From positions 62,001 to 126,000 of the forward strand of contig NZ_JOJE01000013.1 of assembly GCF_000720255.1 (NCBI RefSeq): a stretch of 64,000 nt of DNA, read 5' to 3'. This document shows positions 1-8,983 of the stretch, one piece after another (the stretch's first letter is position 1; each line of letters begins with the position of its first letter). The notes beneath the pieces are model-generated. The model was not told the DNA's origin and made no database searches. It worked only from the letters and a program-made list of their open reading frames with translations. This DNA is from Streptomyces griseus subsp. griseus (GTDB lineage Bacteria; Actinomycetota; Actinomycetes; Streptomycetales; Streptomycetaceae). The translations under genes were made by a program, and so were the position numbers.

Positions 1-528
1 TCCATCGGCGCGGCCCAGCTGAAGTGGCTGGAGCGGACCCTGCGCGAGAACGAGGACGCGTACGTCATCGTCTTCAGCCACCACACGAGCACGACGATGT
101 CCAACCCCCGCCCCGACCCGGCCCGCCCGAACGAGCGCCGTCACACGGGCGCCGACCTCCTCTCCCTCCTCGGCCGCCACCGCAACGTCCTCGCCTGGGT
201 CAACGGCCACATCCACCAGAACCGCGTCACCGCGCACTCCACCGCCGACGGCGGCTCCTTCTGGGAGATCTCCACCGCCTCCCACGTCGACTTCCCCCAA
301 CTCGCCCGCGTCATCGAGCTGGTCGACAACAAGGACGGCACCCTCTCCCTCTTCACCACCCTCATCGAGTCCGCGGCCCCCCACCGCACCGACTTCACCG
401 ACCTCTCCCAGACCGGCCTCGCCGCCCTGTACCGCGAGTTCTCCTTCAACGCGCCGGGCGCCGACACGACGACGCTGGCCGGAGACGCGGACGACCGCAA
501 CACGGAGCTGGTGCTGAGGAAGGGCTGA
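1..528 (+). CDS. Metallophosphoesterase, C-terminal part (5' end outside window)
   Basis: The frame is open from base 1 to the TGA at 526-528, so only the last 175 residues are present. Two metal-ligand blocks of the calcineurin-like phosphoesterase fold are visible: VFSHHTSTTM near residues 22-31 (two adjacent His) and NGHIHQNR near 68-75 (the Gly-His-x-His block). The spacing fits the C-terminal half of a dinuclear metallophosphoesterase. Streptomyces encode large secreted members with an SHHTS block, so an extracytoplasmic phosphoesterase is likely, but the signal peptide would lie upstream of this window. The substrate cannot be told from this part. It is followed by a strong bidirectional hairpin. 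Confidence 0.8.
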   Translation, partial: SIGAAQLKWLERTLRENEDAYVIVFSHHTSTTMSNPRPDPARPNERRHTGADLLSLLGRHRNVLAWVNGHIHQNRVTAHSTADGGSFWEISTASHVDFPQLARVIELVDNKDGTLSLFTTLIESAAPHRTDFTDLSQTGLAALYREFSFNAPGADTTTLAGDADDRNTELVLRKG

Positions 529-543
529 GTCCGCGTCCGCATG

Positions 544-585
544 AGGAGGGGCCACCCGGGTCGATGCGCCCCGGTGGCCCCTCCT
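544..585. terminator. Bidirectional intrinsic terminator
   Basis: A 13-bp perfect inverted repeat (544-556 with 573-585) has a GC-rich stem and sits between two convergent genes: the phosphoesterase ending at 528 and the gene ending at 615 on the minus strand. It can serve both. Confidence 0.75.
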
Positions 586-614
586 CTCCCCTCCTGGTGC
601 CCGCCCGGCCCTCA

Positions 615-1724
615 CTACCGGGGCAGGACCACGACATACGCGGCGGGGTCGCGGTCGCCGGACGCCATCAGGGCCGTACGGACGACCGTCGCCTGCTGTT
701 CCATGGACTCGCGGAGCTTCCTCGGGGTGAGGTGGACGACGGTGATGCCGAGCCGCTCCAGGTGCTCGCGCTTGCGGGCGTACTCCGACCACAGGGCGTC
801 GTCCTCCTGACGGGGGGCGCGGGCGTCGAGCTCGACCGCGACCGCCTGCTCGGGCCAGTACGCGTCGAGGCCGCCCAGGTAGGGTCCGCCCGGCAGGCGC
901 AGGTCCACGTTCCACACCGGGTCCGGCAACCCGTACTCCCGCACCATGCGGTACAGCCGGTTCTCCGCGATGGCCCGCCCCTCCGCGAGCAACGAGTCCA
1001 CCGCGTCCACCACATGCGGTCGGCTCAGCAGCTTCGCCTCGTTCAACTCCCGTACAACAGAGGCAGGTTCACAGTGGCCCGCCCGTACCGCCTCCGTCAT
1101 CAGCCGCCGTACCACGCCCGCGTCCGTCAGCCGCGCCACCGCGTCGGCCAGGGCGCGCGCCACGGGGGCGACCGGGAGGCCCGTGACCTGCTGCGGGCTG
1201 GGCAGGGCCGGCGTACGGACGATGTGCGCGCAGCCCGTCGAACGCAGTCGGCGCGGACGCGGGACCAGGACGTCGATCTCCTCCAGGGAAAGGAGGGGAG
1301 GCGCGGAGGAGAACCCGTACAGCGTCAGCGCCGCCAGGCCCGTGATCATCGCCTCGCCGTACTCCGCGCTCTCGGTGCTCTCGGCGTACCCCGTGTACGT
1401 CGTCGGGCCGTACGGCGCGTCCGCCCCCGGCTGCGTCGGCACCCCGGGCACCCCCTCCCTCGTCCCCGGCGTCGGAGCTTCCCGTGCCGCGTACATCAGC
1501 ACCGCGTGCAGCCGCTCCTCGCTCGTCGGCGGGCCGGGGTGGAGGAGGACCACGCCGGGGAGGAACTGCTGCCAGGGGCCGCCGGGGCGGCACTGTTCGT
1601 TCGTCTCCGCGGGCGAGATGCCGCGGGCCTTCAGCTGTGCCGTGGTCATCACCCGGTGCCGGCCGTCGGAGAGGTGGCGCAGGGGGCGGGGGGAGGCCGG
1701 GGGGAGCGGCGTGTTGTGGTTCAT
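615..1724 (-). CDS. DUF559/restriction-endonuclease-fold protein with AbiEi-like N-terminus
   Basis: About 369 residues from the ATG at 1724 (MNHNTPLPP); an in-frame TTG at 1793 would add 23 residues and neither start has a convincing ribosome site. The N-terminal part (MTTAQLKARG...) resembles the winged-helix start of AbiEi-type antitoxin-like proteins. The C-terminal 110 residues resemble the Vsr-like DUF559 fold: an ENRLYRMVREYG helix, a GGLDAYWPEQ strand, VAVELDA with an E-x-D pair, and a C-terminal ITVVHLTPRKL strand. Such two-part proteins are common in Actinobacteria and usually have no adjacent toxin gene; none is seen here. Whether it cuts DNA is unknown. Confidence 0.6.
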   Translation of the reverse strand: MNHNTPLPPASPRPLRHLSDGRHRVMTTAQLKARGISPAETNEQCRPGGPWQQFLPGVVLLHPGPPTSEERLHAVLMYAAREAPTPGTREGVPGVPTQPGADAPYGPTTYTGYAESTESAEYGEAMITGLAALTLYGFSSAPPLLSLEEIDVLVPRPRRLRSTGCAHIVRTPALPSPQQVTGLPVAPVARALADAVARLTDAGVVRRLMTEAVRAGHCEPASVVRELNEAKLLSRPHVVDAVDSLLAEGRAIAENRLYRMVREYGLPDPVWNVDLRLPGGPYLGGLDAYWPEQAVAVELDARAPRQEDDALWSEYARKREHLERLGITVVHLTPRKLRESMEQQATVVRTALMASGDRDPAAYVVVLPR

Positions 1725-1821
1725 GACCGGGAGGTTCCCGGACCTGGAGCCGTCCTGAACCCGTGTTACACGGTCGTCGACAAATGCGGACAAGGCTGCC
1801 CTAAAGGACGGGTGTTCGGAT

Positions 1822-1866
1822 GCCGAAAGCCCCTGGTCCCTCCGGGGATGGACCAGGGGTTACGGC
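1822..1866 (-). terminator. Probable terminator of pepN
   Basis: A ten-bp perfect stem (1830-1839 with 1850-1859), extended outwards through a G-U pair and a further GCCG/CGGC pairing, lies just beyond the pepN stop on the minus strand. Confidence 0.6.
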
Positions 1867-1934
1867 CGCAGAGCACGCATCTTGTAACGGTCACAACCCG
1901 CCGAATCCAAGGCCAAAGGTCAACCCTGATTGAC

Positions 1935-4547
1935 TCACTCGGCAGCCGCGCCGGCCCCGGCCCCCGCCGCCTCCGCGTCCCGCGCCTGCCCCCGCAGCGC
2001 CCGCGCGAGATCGTCCCGCGCCTCGAGCACCAGCCTGCGCAGGGCCGGAGCCGCCGTCTCGTGCGCCGTCAGCCACGCGTCCGTCGCCCGCAGCGTCTCC
2101 TGGGAGTCCGCCAGCGACGGGAACAGGCCACGCACCACATCCATCCCGATCTGGATCGACCGCTGCTCCCACACCCGCTCGATCGCCGCGAAGTACCTCT
2201 GCGCGTACGGCGCGAGCAGCTCCCGCTGCGAGGGCTGCACCCAGCCGCCGATCGTCGCCTCGACCAGCGCGTTCGACAGCGCCTCCGATTCCACCACCTG
2301 CGCCCACGCCTGCGCCTTGACCGCCTCCGACGGGCGGGAGGCGAGGCAGCGGACCTGGTGGCGCTTGCCGGAGGCGGTGTCGTCGCGCGCGAGTTCGGCG
2401 GCCAGGTCCTTCTCGTCGGCGGCGCCGTGCACGGTCAGCTGCTCCAGGAAGGCCCATCGCAGCTCCTGGTCGACGTCGAGCCCCTCGATGGCGGACGTGC
2501 CGTCCAGGAGTTCCCGCAGCAGCCCCAGGCCGGCCTCCCCGGATGCCACCGTCGCGAAGAAGCGCGCCCATGCCAGCTGGTGCTCGCTGCCCGGCGCCGC
2601 CTGCCGCAGTTCCCGCAGCGCGCCCTCCGCCAGCAGCCGGCCGCCCGTCTCACGCCAGTCGACGGCTGCGTAGTGGACCAGGGACGAGTTCGCCCACGCG
2701 TGCAGCATCTGCAGCACGCCGATGTCGGACTCGCGCCCCGCGAACCGCAGCACCAGCCCCACGAAGTCCCGCGCCGGCAGCAGCGCGTCCCGGGTCATGT
2801 TCCACAGCGCCGACCAGCACAGGGCGCGCGCCAGCGGGTCGGTGAGGTCGCCCAGGTGCCCGCGCAGCGTCTCCAGCGAGGTCGTGTCGAAGCGGGTCTT
2901 GCAGTAGGTGAGGTCGTCGTCGTTGACCAGGACCAGCTCCGGTGCCTCGGCGCCGGTCAGTTCCGGTACGACCGTACGCGCGCCGTCCACGTCCGCCTCG
3001 GCGCGGGCGTACCGCTCCAGCGTGCCGTTCGCCGTGAGCCGGTAGAGCCCGATCGCCACCCGGTGCGGCCGCAGCTCGGGGTGCGACTCCGGGGCGTCCT
3101 GGAGCACCGTGAGTTCCTCGACCCGGCCGTCGGCGCCCAGCAGGACCTGCGGGGTCAGCGAGTTCACCCCGGCCGTCTGCAGCCAGGACCGCGCCCACGT
3201 CCCCATGTCCCGGCCGCTGGTCTCCTCCAGGACCGCCAGCAGGTCGCCGAGGCGGGTGTTGCCGTACGCGTGCCGCTTGAAGTAGCGGCGGGCGCCCTCG
3301 AGGAACGCGTCCTGGCCGACGTAGGCGACCAGCTGCTTCAGCACCGACGCGCCCTTGGCGTAGGTGATGCCGTCGAAGTTGAGCTTGGCGTCCTGGAGGT
3401 CGCGGATGTCGGCCGTGATCGGGTGGGTGGAGGGCAGCTGGTCCGCGCGGTAGGCCCAGGCCTTGCGGCGGTTGGCGAAGGTGATCCAGCCGTCCTCGAA
3501 GCGGGTCGCGCCGACCAGGGAGAAGGCGCCCATGAAGTCCGCGAAGGACTCCTTGAGCCACAGGTCGTCCCACCACTCCATGGTGACGAGGTCGCCGAAC
3601 CACATGTGTGCCATCTCGTGCAGGATCACGTTCGCGCGGCCCTCGTACGACGCCCGCGTCACCTTGCCCCGGAAGATGAACTCCTCCCGGAAGGTCACCA
3701 GACCCGGGTTCTCCATCGCGCCGAGGTTGTACTCGGGCACGAACGCCTGGTCGTACTTGCCGAAGGGGTACGGGTAGTCGAAGTGGTCGTGGAAGAAGTC
3801 CAGGCCCTGCTTGGTCACCAGGAACACGTCGTCGGCGTCGAAGTGCGGCGCCAGGCCCTTGCGGCACAGGGCGCCGAGCGGGATCTCCAGGGTCGCACCG
3901 TCACCCAGGTCACGCGTGTAGGAGTCCGTCACGTAGTGGTACGGGCCCGCCACCACACAGGTGATGTACGTCGAGATCGGCTTCGTCTCCGCGAACCGCC
4001 ACACCCCGTCGTGCCGCTCACCGGCGCCGTTGCTCCACACCGTCCACTCCTCGGGCGCCCGCACCTCGAAGCGGAAGGGGGCCTTGAGGTCCGGCTGCTC
4101 GAAGCCCGCGAAGACGCGGCGGGAGTCGGCCGGCTCGTACTGCGTGTAGAGGTACACCTCGCCGTCCTCGGGGTCGACGAAGCGGTGCAGGCCCTCGCCG
4201 GTGCGCGAGTAGGCGCACTGGGCGTCGACGACCAGCTCGTTGTCGGCGGCGAGGTCCTCCAGGACGATCCGGGTGCCGTCGAAGACCTCGCCGGGGTCCA
4301 GATCACGGCCGTTGAGAGTGATGGCGGTCACGCTCGGTGCGATGAGGTCCGCGAAGGTCGAGGCGCCCGGCTCGTTGCAGCGGAAGCGGATCGTGGTGAC
4401 CGAGCGGAAGGTGCGCGGCGCCCCTTCCTCGGTGTCCCCCTCGCCGGTGACGGCGGAGCGCACGTCGAGGGACACGTCGTACCCGTCGACGGACAGCAGG
4501 GCGGCCCGCTCCCGGGCCTCGTCACGGGTCAGGTTCTCACCGGGCAC
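1935..4547 (-). CDS. pepN: Aminopeptidase N (M1 zinc metallopeptidase)
   Basis: 870 residues, the usual length for actinobacterial PepN. It removes N-terminal residues from peptides in the cytoplasm. The GAMEN exopeptidase motif is at about 276-280, and the zinc site HEMAH at about 310-314 is followed after 18 residues by the third ligand in KESFADF, so the catalytic set is complete. The C-terminal half matches the helical ERAP1-like domain. The GTG at 4547 was chosen because GAGGGAG lies 8 nt upstream and the protein then starts VPGENLTRDEA, like known Streptomyces PepN. An upstream ATG at 4577 lacks this. Transcribed divergently from the thioredoxin-fold gene at 4685. Confidence 0.95.
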   Translation of the reverse strand: MPGENLTRDEARERAALLSVDGYDVSLDVRSAVTGEGDTEEGAPRTFRSVTTIRFRCNEPGASTFADLIAPSVTAITLNGRDLDPGEVFDGTRIVLEDLAADNELVVDAQCAYSRTGEGLHRFVDPEDGEVYLYTQYEPADSRRVFAGFEQPDLKAPFRFEVRAPEEWTVWSNGAGERHDGVWRFAETKPISTYITCVVAGPYHYVTDSYTRDLGDGATLEIPLGALCRKGLAPHFDADDVFLVTKQGLDFFHDHFDYPYPFGKYDQAFVPEYNLGAMENPGLVTFREEFIFRGKVTRASYEGRANVILHEMAHMWFGDLVTMEWWDDLWLKESFADFMGAFSLVGATRFEDGWITFANRRKAWAYRADQLPSTHPITADIRDLQDAKLNFDGITYAKGASVLKQLVAYVGQDAFLEGARRYFKRHAYGNTRLGDLLAVLEETSGRDMGTWARSWLQTAGVNSLTPQVLLGADGRVEELTVLQDAPESHPELRPHRVAIGLYRLTANGTLERYARAEADVDGARTVVPELTGAEAPELVLVNDDDLTYCKTRFDTTSLETLRGHLGDLTDPLARALCWSALWNMTRDALLPARDFVGLVLRFAGRESDIGVLQMLHAWANSSLVHYAAVDWRETGGRLLAEGALRELRQAAPGSEHQLAWARFFATVASGEAGLGLLRELLDGTSAIEGLDVDQELRWAFLEQLTVHGAADEKDLAAELARDDTASGKRHQVRCLASRPSEAVKAQAWAQVVESEALSNALVEATIGGWVQPSQRELLAPYAQRYFAAIERVWEQRSIQIGMDVVRGLFPSLADSQETLRATDAWLTAHETAAPALRRLVLEARDDLARALRGQARDAEAAGAGAGAAAE

Positions 4548-4684
4548 GGGTGGTACTCCCTCGGCTGTGATCAGCATGCGGACAGGCCCGATCCTGCCAT
4601 GTGCCCCTGATCGGAGGCAGTCGGGAATGCGGCGGGGGACGGTCGATGTTGCCCGTTCAAACGACCGTTTCCGTAGGGAGAGCC

Positions 4685-5347
4685 ATGTCCGAGTCCGCGA
4701 CCGCATCCGGCAAGACCCCCGTCGACTTCTGGTTCGACCCGCTGTGCCCGTGGGCCTGGATGACCTCGCGGTGGGTGCTGGAGGTGGAGAAGGTCCGTGA
4801 CATCGAGATCCGCTGGCACATCATGAGCCTCGGGGTGCTGAACGAGGACAAGCTGGACGAGCTGCCGGAGCAGTACCGCGAGCTGCTGGAGACCAAGGCG
4901 TGGAAGCCGGTCCGGGTGGTGACCGCGGCCTGGCAGAAGCACGGCGCCGACGTGCTCGGCCCGCTCTACACCGCGCTCGGTACCCGCTTCCACAACAACG
5001 GCGAGGGCCCCACCCTCGAGGCGATCTCGGCGGCGCTCGCCGACGTGGGTCTGCCCGCCGATCTGATCGACTACGCCGAGCAGGAGGACTTCGAGTTCGA
5101 CGCGGAGCTGCGCGCCTCCCACAAGGAGGGCATCGAGAAGGTCGGCCAGGACGTCGGCACCCCGGTCATCGCGGTCCCCGGCCCCGACGGCGAGCAGATC
5201 GCCTTCTTCGGTCCGGTCGTCACCCCCGCCCCGAAGGGCGAGGAGGCCGCCCGCCTCTGGGACGGCACCCTCGCGGTCGCCTCGGTCCCCGGTTTCTACG
5301 AACTCAAGCGGACCCGCACCAAGGGCCCGGACTTCAGCAACCTGTAG
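4685..5347 (+). CDS. DsbA-family thioredoxin-fold protein (Rv2466c-like), monothiol active site
   Basis: 220 residues with a DsbA/FrnE-type fold. The active-site region reads FWFDPLCPWAW at residues 15-25, so Cys21 is followed by P-W-A. In the mycobacterial mycothiol-dependent nitroreductase Rv2466c the motif is C-P-W-C; here the second Cys is Ala. A cis-proline region (GTPVIAVPGP) and C-terminal LAVASVPGFYELKR fit the same family. It probably acts in the cytoplasm with mycothiol through a one-cysteine mechanism; this is inference. ATG at 4685 follows AGGGAGAG. Divergent from pepN and convergent with the zinc-ribbon gene. No signal peptide. Confidence 0.8.
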   Translation: MSESATASGKTPVDFWFDPLCPWAWMTSRWVLEVEKVRDIEIRWHIMSLGVLNEDKLDELPEQYRELLETKAWKPVRVVTAAWQKHGADVLGPLYTALGTRFHNNGEGPTLEAISAALADVGLPADLIDYAEQEDFEFDAELRASHKEGIEKVGQDVGTPVIAVPGPDGEQIAFFGPVVTPAPKGEEAARLWDGTLAVASVPGFYELKRTRTKGPDFSNL

Positions 5348-5366
5348 GCGGTACTCGCCGGCGGGG

Positions 5367-5594
5367 TCACAACCCCGCGGGCAGGAACGTGCCGACGCGC
5401 CAGTTGTCCTTGCGCTGGACGCGGCGGCAGCCGTCGGTTCCGCAGCGGTGGAAGGCCTTGGCCACGAAGTGGCCGCCGTCCAGCATCGGCAGCAGCACCT
5501 GCCGGGCTCCCTCGATCTCGGCCTCGCTCTGCAGATCCCGGAAGTCCGTCAGCCTGTCGTTGCAGGTGGGACTCGGACACCGCACGTACGCCAT
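5367..5594 (-). CDS. Small four-cysteine zinc-ribbon protein
   Basis: 75 residues with two knuckles, C-P-S-P-T-C at 6-11 and C-G-T-D-G-C at 51-56, a spacing typical of a structural zinc ribbon. The ATG at 5594 has a near-perfect GAGGAGG ribosome site 5-6 nt upstream. Function not recognised. It could be a nucleic-acid-binding or adaptor protein. Its stop overlaps a small hairpin (5361-5378) shared with the convergent gene. Confidence 0.7.
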   Translation of the reverse strand: MAYVRCPSPTCNDRLTDFRDLQSEAEIEGARQVLLPMLDGGHFVAKAFHRCGTDGCRRVQRKDNWRVGTFLPAGL

Positions 5595-5670
5595 GAACGC
5601 CTCCTCGTGAACCGGCAAGGAATCGGTCATACCGTACATCTGGGGCGTCCGCCAGAACCCCGGAGCCGGG

Positions 5671-5703
5671 AAGCCCCCGCGAGTCACGTCCTCGCGGGGG
5701 CTT
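5671..5703. terminator. Intrinsic terminator downstream of sodF
   Basis: Thirteen-bp perfect inverted repeat (5671-5683 with 5691-5703) and a 7-nt loop. It lies 70-100 bp beyond the sodF stop on the minus strand, before the zinc-ribbon gene. Confidence 0.75.
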
Positions 5704-5769
5704 CCGGCATTCCGCCTGCCTTCGTGAAGGGTGAGAAGACGATCACGAGGTAGGACGTCCACGGTGCCC

Positions 5770-6411
5770 TCAGGGGGCCAGGAGCAGCACGTCCGCACGG
5801 GACTTGGCGGCCTCGTGGCGACGGGCGACGTCCTGCCAGTTGACGACGGCCCACATCGCCTCGATGAAGTCGACCTTCTGGTTGCGGTACTGGAGGTAGA
5901 AGGCGTGCTCCCAGGCGTCGAAGACCAGGATCGGGGTGGCGCCCTGGCCGACGTTGCCCTGGTGGTCGTAGACCTGCTCGACGATGAGGCGTCCGCTGAG
6001 CGGCTCATGGGCGAGGACACCCCAGCCCGAGCCCTGGGTGGTGGCGGCCGCCTTGGACAGCTGTGCCTTGAAGTTCGCGAACGAGCCGAACGACTCGGTG
6101 ATCGCGTCCGCGAGCTCACCCACGCCGTCCACCGCGAGCGGCTCGCCGCCACCGTAGCCGGTCATGTTCTGCCAGTAGATCGAGTGCAGGATGTGCCCGG
6201 AGAGGTGGAAGGCCAGGTTCTTCTCCAGGCCGTTGATCGAGCCCCACTGCTCCTTGTCGCGCGCCTCGGCGAGCTGCTCCAGGGTGTCGTTGGCGCCCTT
6301 CACATAGGCCGCGTGGTGCTTGTCGTGGTGCAGCTCGATGATCTCGGGGCTGATGACGGGGGCCAGGGCGGAGTAGTCGTAGGGCAGTTCGGGCAGCGTG
6401 TAGACGGGCAT
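5770..6411 (-). CDS. sodF: Iron (Fe/Mn-type) superoxide dismutase
   Basis: 213 residues, full length. It dismutates superoxide in the cytoplasm. The metal ligands of the family are present: His in IELHHDKHH (~28), His in [11 protein letters not shown] (~76), and the Asp and His of [13 protein letters not shown] (~160). The start ATG follows GGAGGGGA. In Streptomyces this Fe enzyme is made when nickel is scarce and is repressed by nickel-loaded Nur while the Ni enzyme SodN takes over; a matching Nur box lies upstream (6436-6452). No sodN is in this window. A hairpin terminator follows. Confidence 0.95.
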   Translation of the reverse strand: MPVYTLPELPYDYSALAPVISPEIIELHHDKHHAAYVKGANDTLEQLAEARDKEQWGSINGLEKNLAFHLSGHILHSIYWQNMTGYGGGEPLAVDGVGELADAITESFGSFANFKAQLSKAAATTQGSGWGVLAHEPLSGRLIVEQVYDHQGNVGQGATPILVFDAWEHAFYLQYRNQKVDFIEAMWAVVNWQDVARRHEAAKSRADVLLLAP

Positions 6412-6435
6412 GACGGGGTTCCCCTCCGAACCTTA

Positions 6436-6452
6436 TTGCAAAGAGGTTGCAA
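6436..6452 (-). promoter_or_regulatory. Nur box (nickel-responsive repressor site) in the sodF promoter
   Basis: TTGCAA-N5-TTGCAA occurs 25 bp upstream of the sodF ATG. This equals the Nur consensus described for S. coelicolor sodF (tTGCaa-N5-ttGCAA). The site would sit against the -10 region, so binding would block RNA polymerase. Confidence 0.85.
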
Positions 6453-6465
6453 CTGCACGCTAGCA

Positions 6466-6502
6466 AGAAAAAGGGCCCTCGCGTGGGAACGTGAGGGCCC
6501 TT
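6466..6502 (-). terminator. Intrinsic terminator of the permease gene
   Basis: Ten-bp perfect stem (6471-6480 with 6493-6502). On the minus strand it is followed by a T-run (TTTTTCTT), so it is a classic terminator for the permease gene ending at 6520, placed just upstream of the sodF promoter. Confidence 0.8.
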
Positions 6503-6519
6503 CGGGGGATGGGAACGCG

Positions 6520-7896
6520 TCAACTCCGGGGACGGGTGCGCTGCCAGGCATACCCGACGGCCGCCAGGAACAGGGTCATCCCGCCCGTCGAGTACAGCTG
6601 CACGCGCGTGTCCGGCTCGCGGGCCATCAGGACGAGGATCGCCGCCATGCCCGCCAGCGCGACCCACGTCAGCACCGGGAACGCCCACATCCGCAAGGCC
6701 AGCCGCTCCGGTGCCTCCCGTTCCAGCCGACCGCGCAGCCGCAACTGCGAGGCCGCGATGAGGATCCAGACCACGAGGATGACCGCGCCGATCATGTTGA
6801 GCAGCCAGGGGAAGACGTCGTCGGGCCGCCAGTAGCTCAGCACCACGCAGACGAAGCCGAACACGCAGGAGACGAGTACGGCGATCCGCGGGACCCCGCC
6901 GGACACCCGGCCCAGCACCTTCGGCCCCTGCCCCCGCTCCACCAGCGAGTACGCGATCCGCGAGGAGCCGTAGATGTTGGCGTTCATGGCCGACAGCAGC
7001 GCGACCAGGACGACGACGTTCATCAGCTGTCCGGCACCGGGAATGCCGAGGTGGTCCAGGGCGGCGACGTACGGGCCCTTCTCCACGACCTCCTTGGAGT
7101 CCCACGGGACCAGCGTCACGATGACCGCCATCGAGCCGACGTAGAACAGGGCGATCCGCCACATCGCCGTACGGACCGCCATCGCCACGCCCCTGACCGG
7201 GTCCTCCGACTCGGCCGCCGCGATGGTGACCGTCTCCAGGCCGCCGTACGCGAAGACGGAGGCGAGCAGACCGATGACCAGGCCCTCGCCGCCGTTGGGG
7301 AGGAAGTCCGTGAGGTTCGACGTCCCGGGGGAGTCGGTACTGGGCAGAACACCGGCGATGGCCAGCACGCCCAGAACCAGGAACAAGGTGATCGCGCCCA
7401 CCTTGAGGGCGGCGAACCAGAACTCGAACTCGCCGAAGTTCTTCACGGCGGCGAGGTTCGCACCGCAGAACACCAGCATGAACAGCGCCACCCAGGCCCA
7501 CTCCGGGGTGCCCGGCAGCCAGCCGGTGACGATCTTCGCCGCGCCGATGCCCTCCAGGCCGACGGCCGTGCACAGGAGGACCCAGAAGGACCAGCCGGCC
7601 GTGAAGCCCGCCCAGGGGCCGATGGCGCGCTCGGCGTGCGCCGAGAACGAACCCGACGACGGATACGCGGCCGACATCTCGCCCAGCATCCGCATCACCA
7701 GCATCACGAGGAGGCCGGAGAGGGCGTAGGCGAGGACGATCGAGGGTCCGGCGGCGGCGATGCCCGCTCCGGAGCCGACGAACAGACCGGCGCCGATGAC
7801 CCCGCCGAGGGCGATCATCGACAGGTGGCGCTGTTTGAGACCGTGGGAGAGGGAGGCGTCCCGCGGGGGCGTCTGCGTGGTGGTGCTGTGCGGCAT
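6520..7896 (-). CDS. Amino-acid permease (APC family, AAT type)
   Basis: About 458 residues and 12 predicted membrane segments. The N-terminal GLKQRHLSMIALGGVIGAGLF block is the substrate-binding signature of APC amino-acid transporters (GAGLFVGSG unwound helix 1). EMSAAYPSSGSFS and the late PWLLNMIGAVILVVW helix also fit the GabP/AroP/ProY-like group. It imports an amino acid by proton symport; the substrate cannot be decided. The ATG at 7896 (MPHSTTTQ) was preferred over a GTG at 7962 because the extra 22 residues do not look conserved. A second member of the family lies at 19.2-20.7 kb. Confidence 0.88.
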   Translation of the reverse strand: MPHSTTTQTPPRDASLSHGLKQRHLSMIALGGVIGAGLFVGSGAGIAAAGPSIVLAYALSGLLVMLVMRMLGEMSAAYPSSGSFSAHAERAIGPWAGFTAGWSFWVLLCTAVGLEGIGAAKIVTGWLPGTPEWAWVALFMLVFCGANLAAVKNFGEFEFWFAALKVGAITLFLVLGVLAIAGVLPSTDSPGTSNLTDFLPNGGEGLVIGLLASVFAYGGLETVTIAAAESEDPVRGVAMAVRTAMWRIALFYVGSMAVIVTLVPWDSKEVVEKGPYVAALDHLGIPGAGQLMNVVVLVALLSAMNANIYGSSRIAYSLVERGQGPKVLGRVSGGVPRIAVLVSCVFGFVCVVLSYWRPDDVFPWLLNMIGAVILVVWILIAASQLRLRGRLEREAPERLALRMWAFPVLTWVALAGMAAILVLMAREPDTRVQLYSTGGMTLFLAAVGYAWQRTRPRS

Positions 7897-8035
7897 GGGC
7901 GCGGCTCGTCCAATGCGTAGGTGGGCAAAAACGCCCACAGTCTGGGCAGCCTCCCCCGGCACAGGAGAAGGCCGCCCACCATGCGGACGCCGACGGCACG
8001 GTCGGTGATCTTCCGTTTACCCGGCGCCCGGCGAG

Positions 8036-8947
8036 TTACGCGGCGACCGTGTGGCGCGCGGCGACCGGCGTGTAGTGCGAGGCATCACCCTCGATCGAGT
8101 AGGACTCCTTCCCCTCGATGCCGACCGGGATGTCGCCGGCGACGGTCACCCGGTGCAGGCGGCGCGGCAGGCCGTCGTAGTTGTCGATGGCGTAGTGCTG
8201 GGTGATGCGGTTGTCGAACAGGACCAGCTGGTTCTCCGACCAGCGGTGGCGCAGGACGTTCTCCGGCCGGGTCACGTACGCCTGGAGCAGATCGAGGATC
8301 TTGCGGGACTCGCCCGGTGACAGGCCCAGGATGCGCTGCGCGAACCCGCCGATGAACAGGCCACGCTCGCCGGTCAGCGGGTGGACGCGGACCACGGGGT
8401 GGACCGTGCGGTACTTGATCGACGTGAACTGGGAGCGTTGGGCGGCCTGTCGCTCGTCGACCTCCTCGTCCGCGACGGCGTAGTCGTAGTCGTTGGTGTG
8501 CTCCGCCCACAGCGTGTCGGCCAGCTGCCGGAGCGGCTCGGGCAGGTTGCGGTAGGCGGCCGCCGAGCTGGCGATCAGCGTCTCGCCGCCGTACGGCGGG
8601 ACCGTGATGCTGCGCAGGCTGGTGGCCTGGGGCGGGCTGAGGACGAACGTGACGTCGGTGTGCCAGTGGTTGGCGGCGCGGCCGCGTTCGCTGTCGACGG
8701 GCAGGACGTTCGGGACGCCGTCGACGGAGGACACCGTCGGGTGGGCGGTGGTGATGTCGCCGAAGTGGCGGACGAAGGCCTGCTGGCCCTCGTCGTCGAG
8801 GTTCACGTCGTCGAAGACGAGGGCCTTGTGCGCGTTGAGCGCCTCGCGCAGGGCGGTGTAGGTCTCCTCGTGGAGGGGCTTGGAGATGTCGACGCCGGAG
8901 ACCTTGGCGCCGATGTTCGCGGTGACCTTGCTGATCTCGATGGACAT
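8036..8947 (-). CDS. TauD/TfdA-type Fe(II)/2-oxoglutarate dioxygenase
   Basis: 303 residues. The facial triad is visible: HWHTDVTF near residue 93-100 gives His and Asp, and VLFDNRITQHYAIDNY near 243-258 gives the distal His. GGETLIAS and an Arg in LPRRLHRVTVAGD (2-oxoglutarate anchor) also fit. The family releases sulfite from taurine or alkyl sulfates/sulfonates, or hydroxylates other acids. As the last gene of a sulfonate transporter/monooxygenase operon, desulfonation is the likely role. GAGAGGA precedes the ATG. It follows the monooxygenase gene after 36 bp. Confidence 0.9.
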   Translation of the reverse strand: MSIEISKVTANIGAKVSGVDISKPLHEETYTALREALNAHKALVFDDVNLDDEGQQAFVRHFGDITTAHPTVSSVDGVPNVLPVDSERGRAANHWHTDVTFVLSPPQATSLRSITVPPYGGETLIASSAAAYRNLPEPLRQLADTLWAEHTNDYDYAVADEEVDERQAAQRSQFTSIKYRTVHPVVRVHPLTGERGLFIGGFAQRILGLSPGESRKILDLLQAYVTRPENVLRHRWSENQLVLFDNRITQHYAIDNYDGLPRRLHRVTVAGDIPVGIEGKESYSIEGDASHYTPVAARHTVAA

Positions 8948-8983
8948 GAGGTGGTCCTCTCGGGCAGTGGCTCGGGCAGGGGC

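Noticed and set aside
24..4610. A 1528-codon open frame on the plus strand
   Set aside because: It runs through the phosphoesterase in another frame and antisense to the DUF559-like gene and pepN. High GC content removes stop codons from non-coding frames. The Pro/Arg/His-rich translation is not protein-like.
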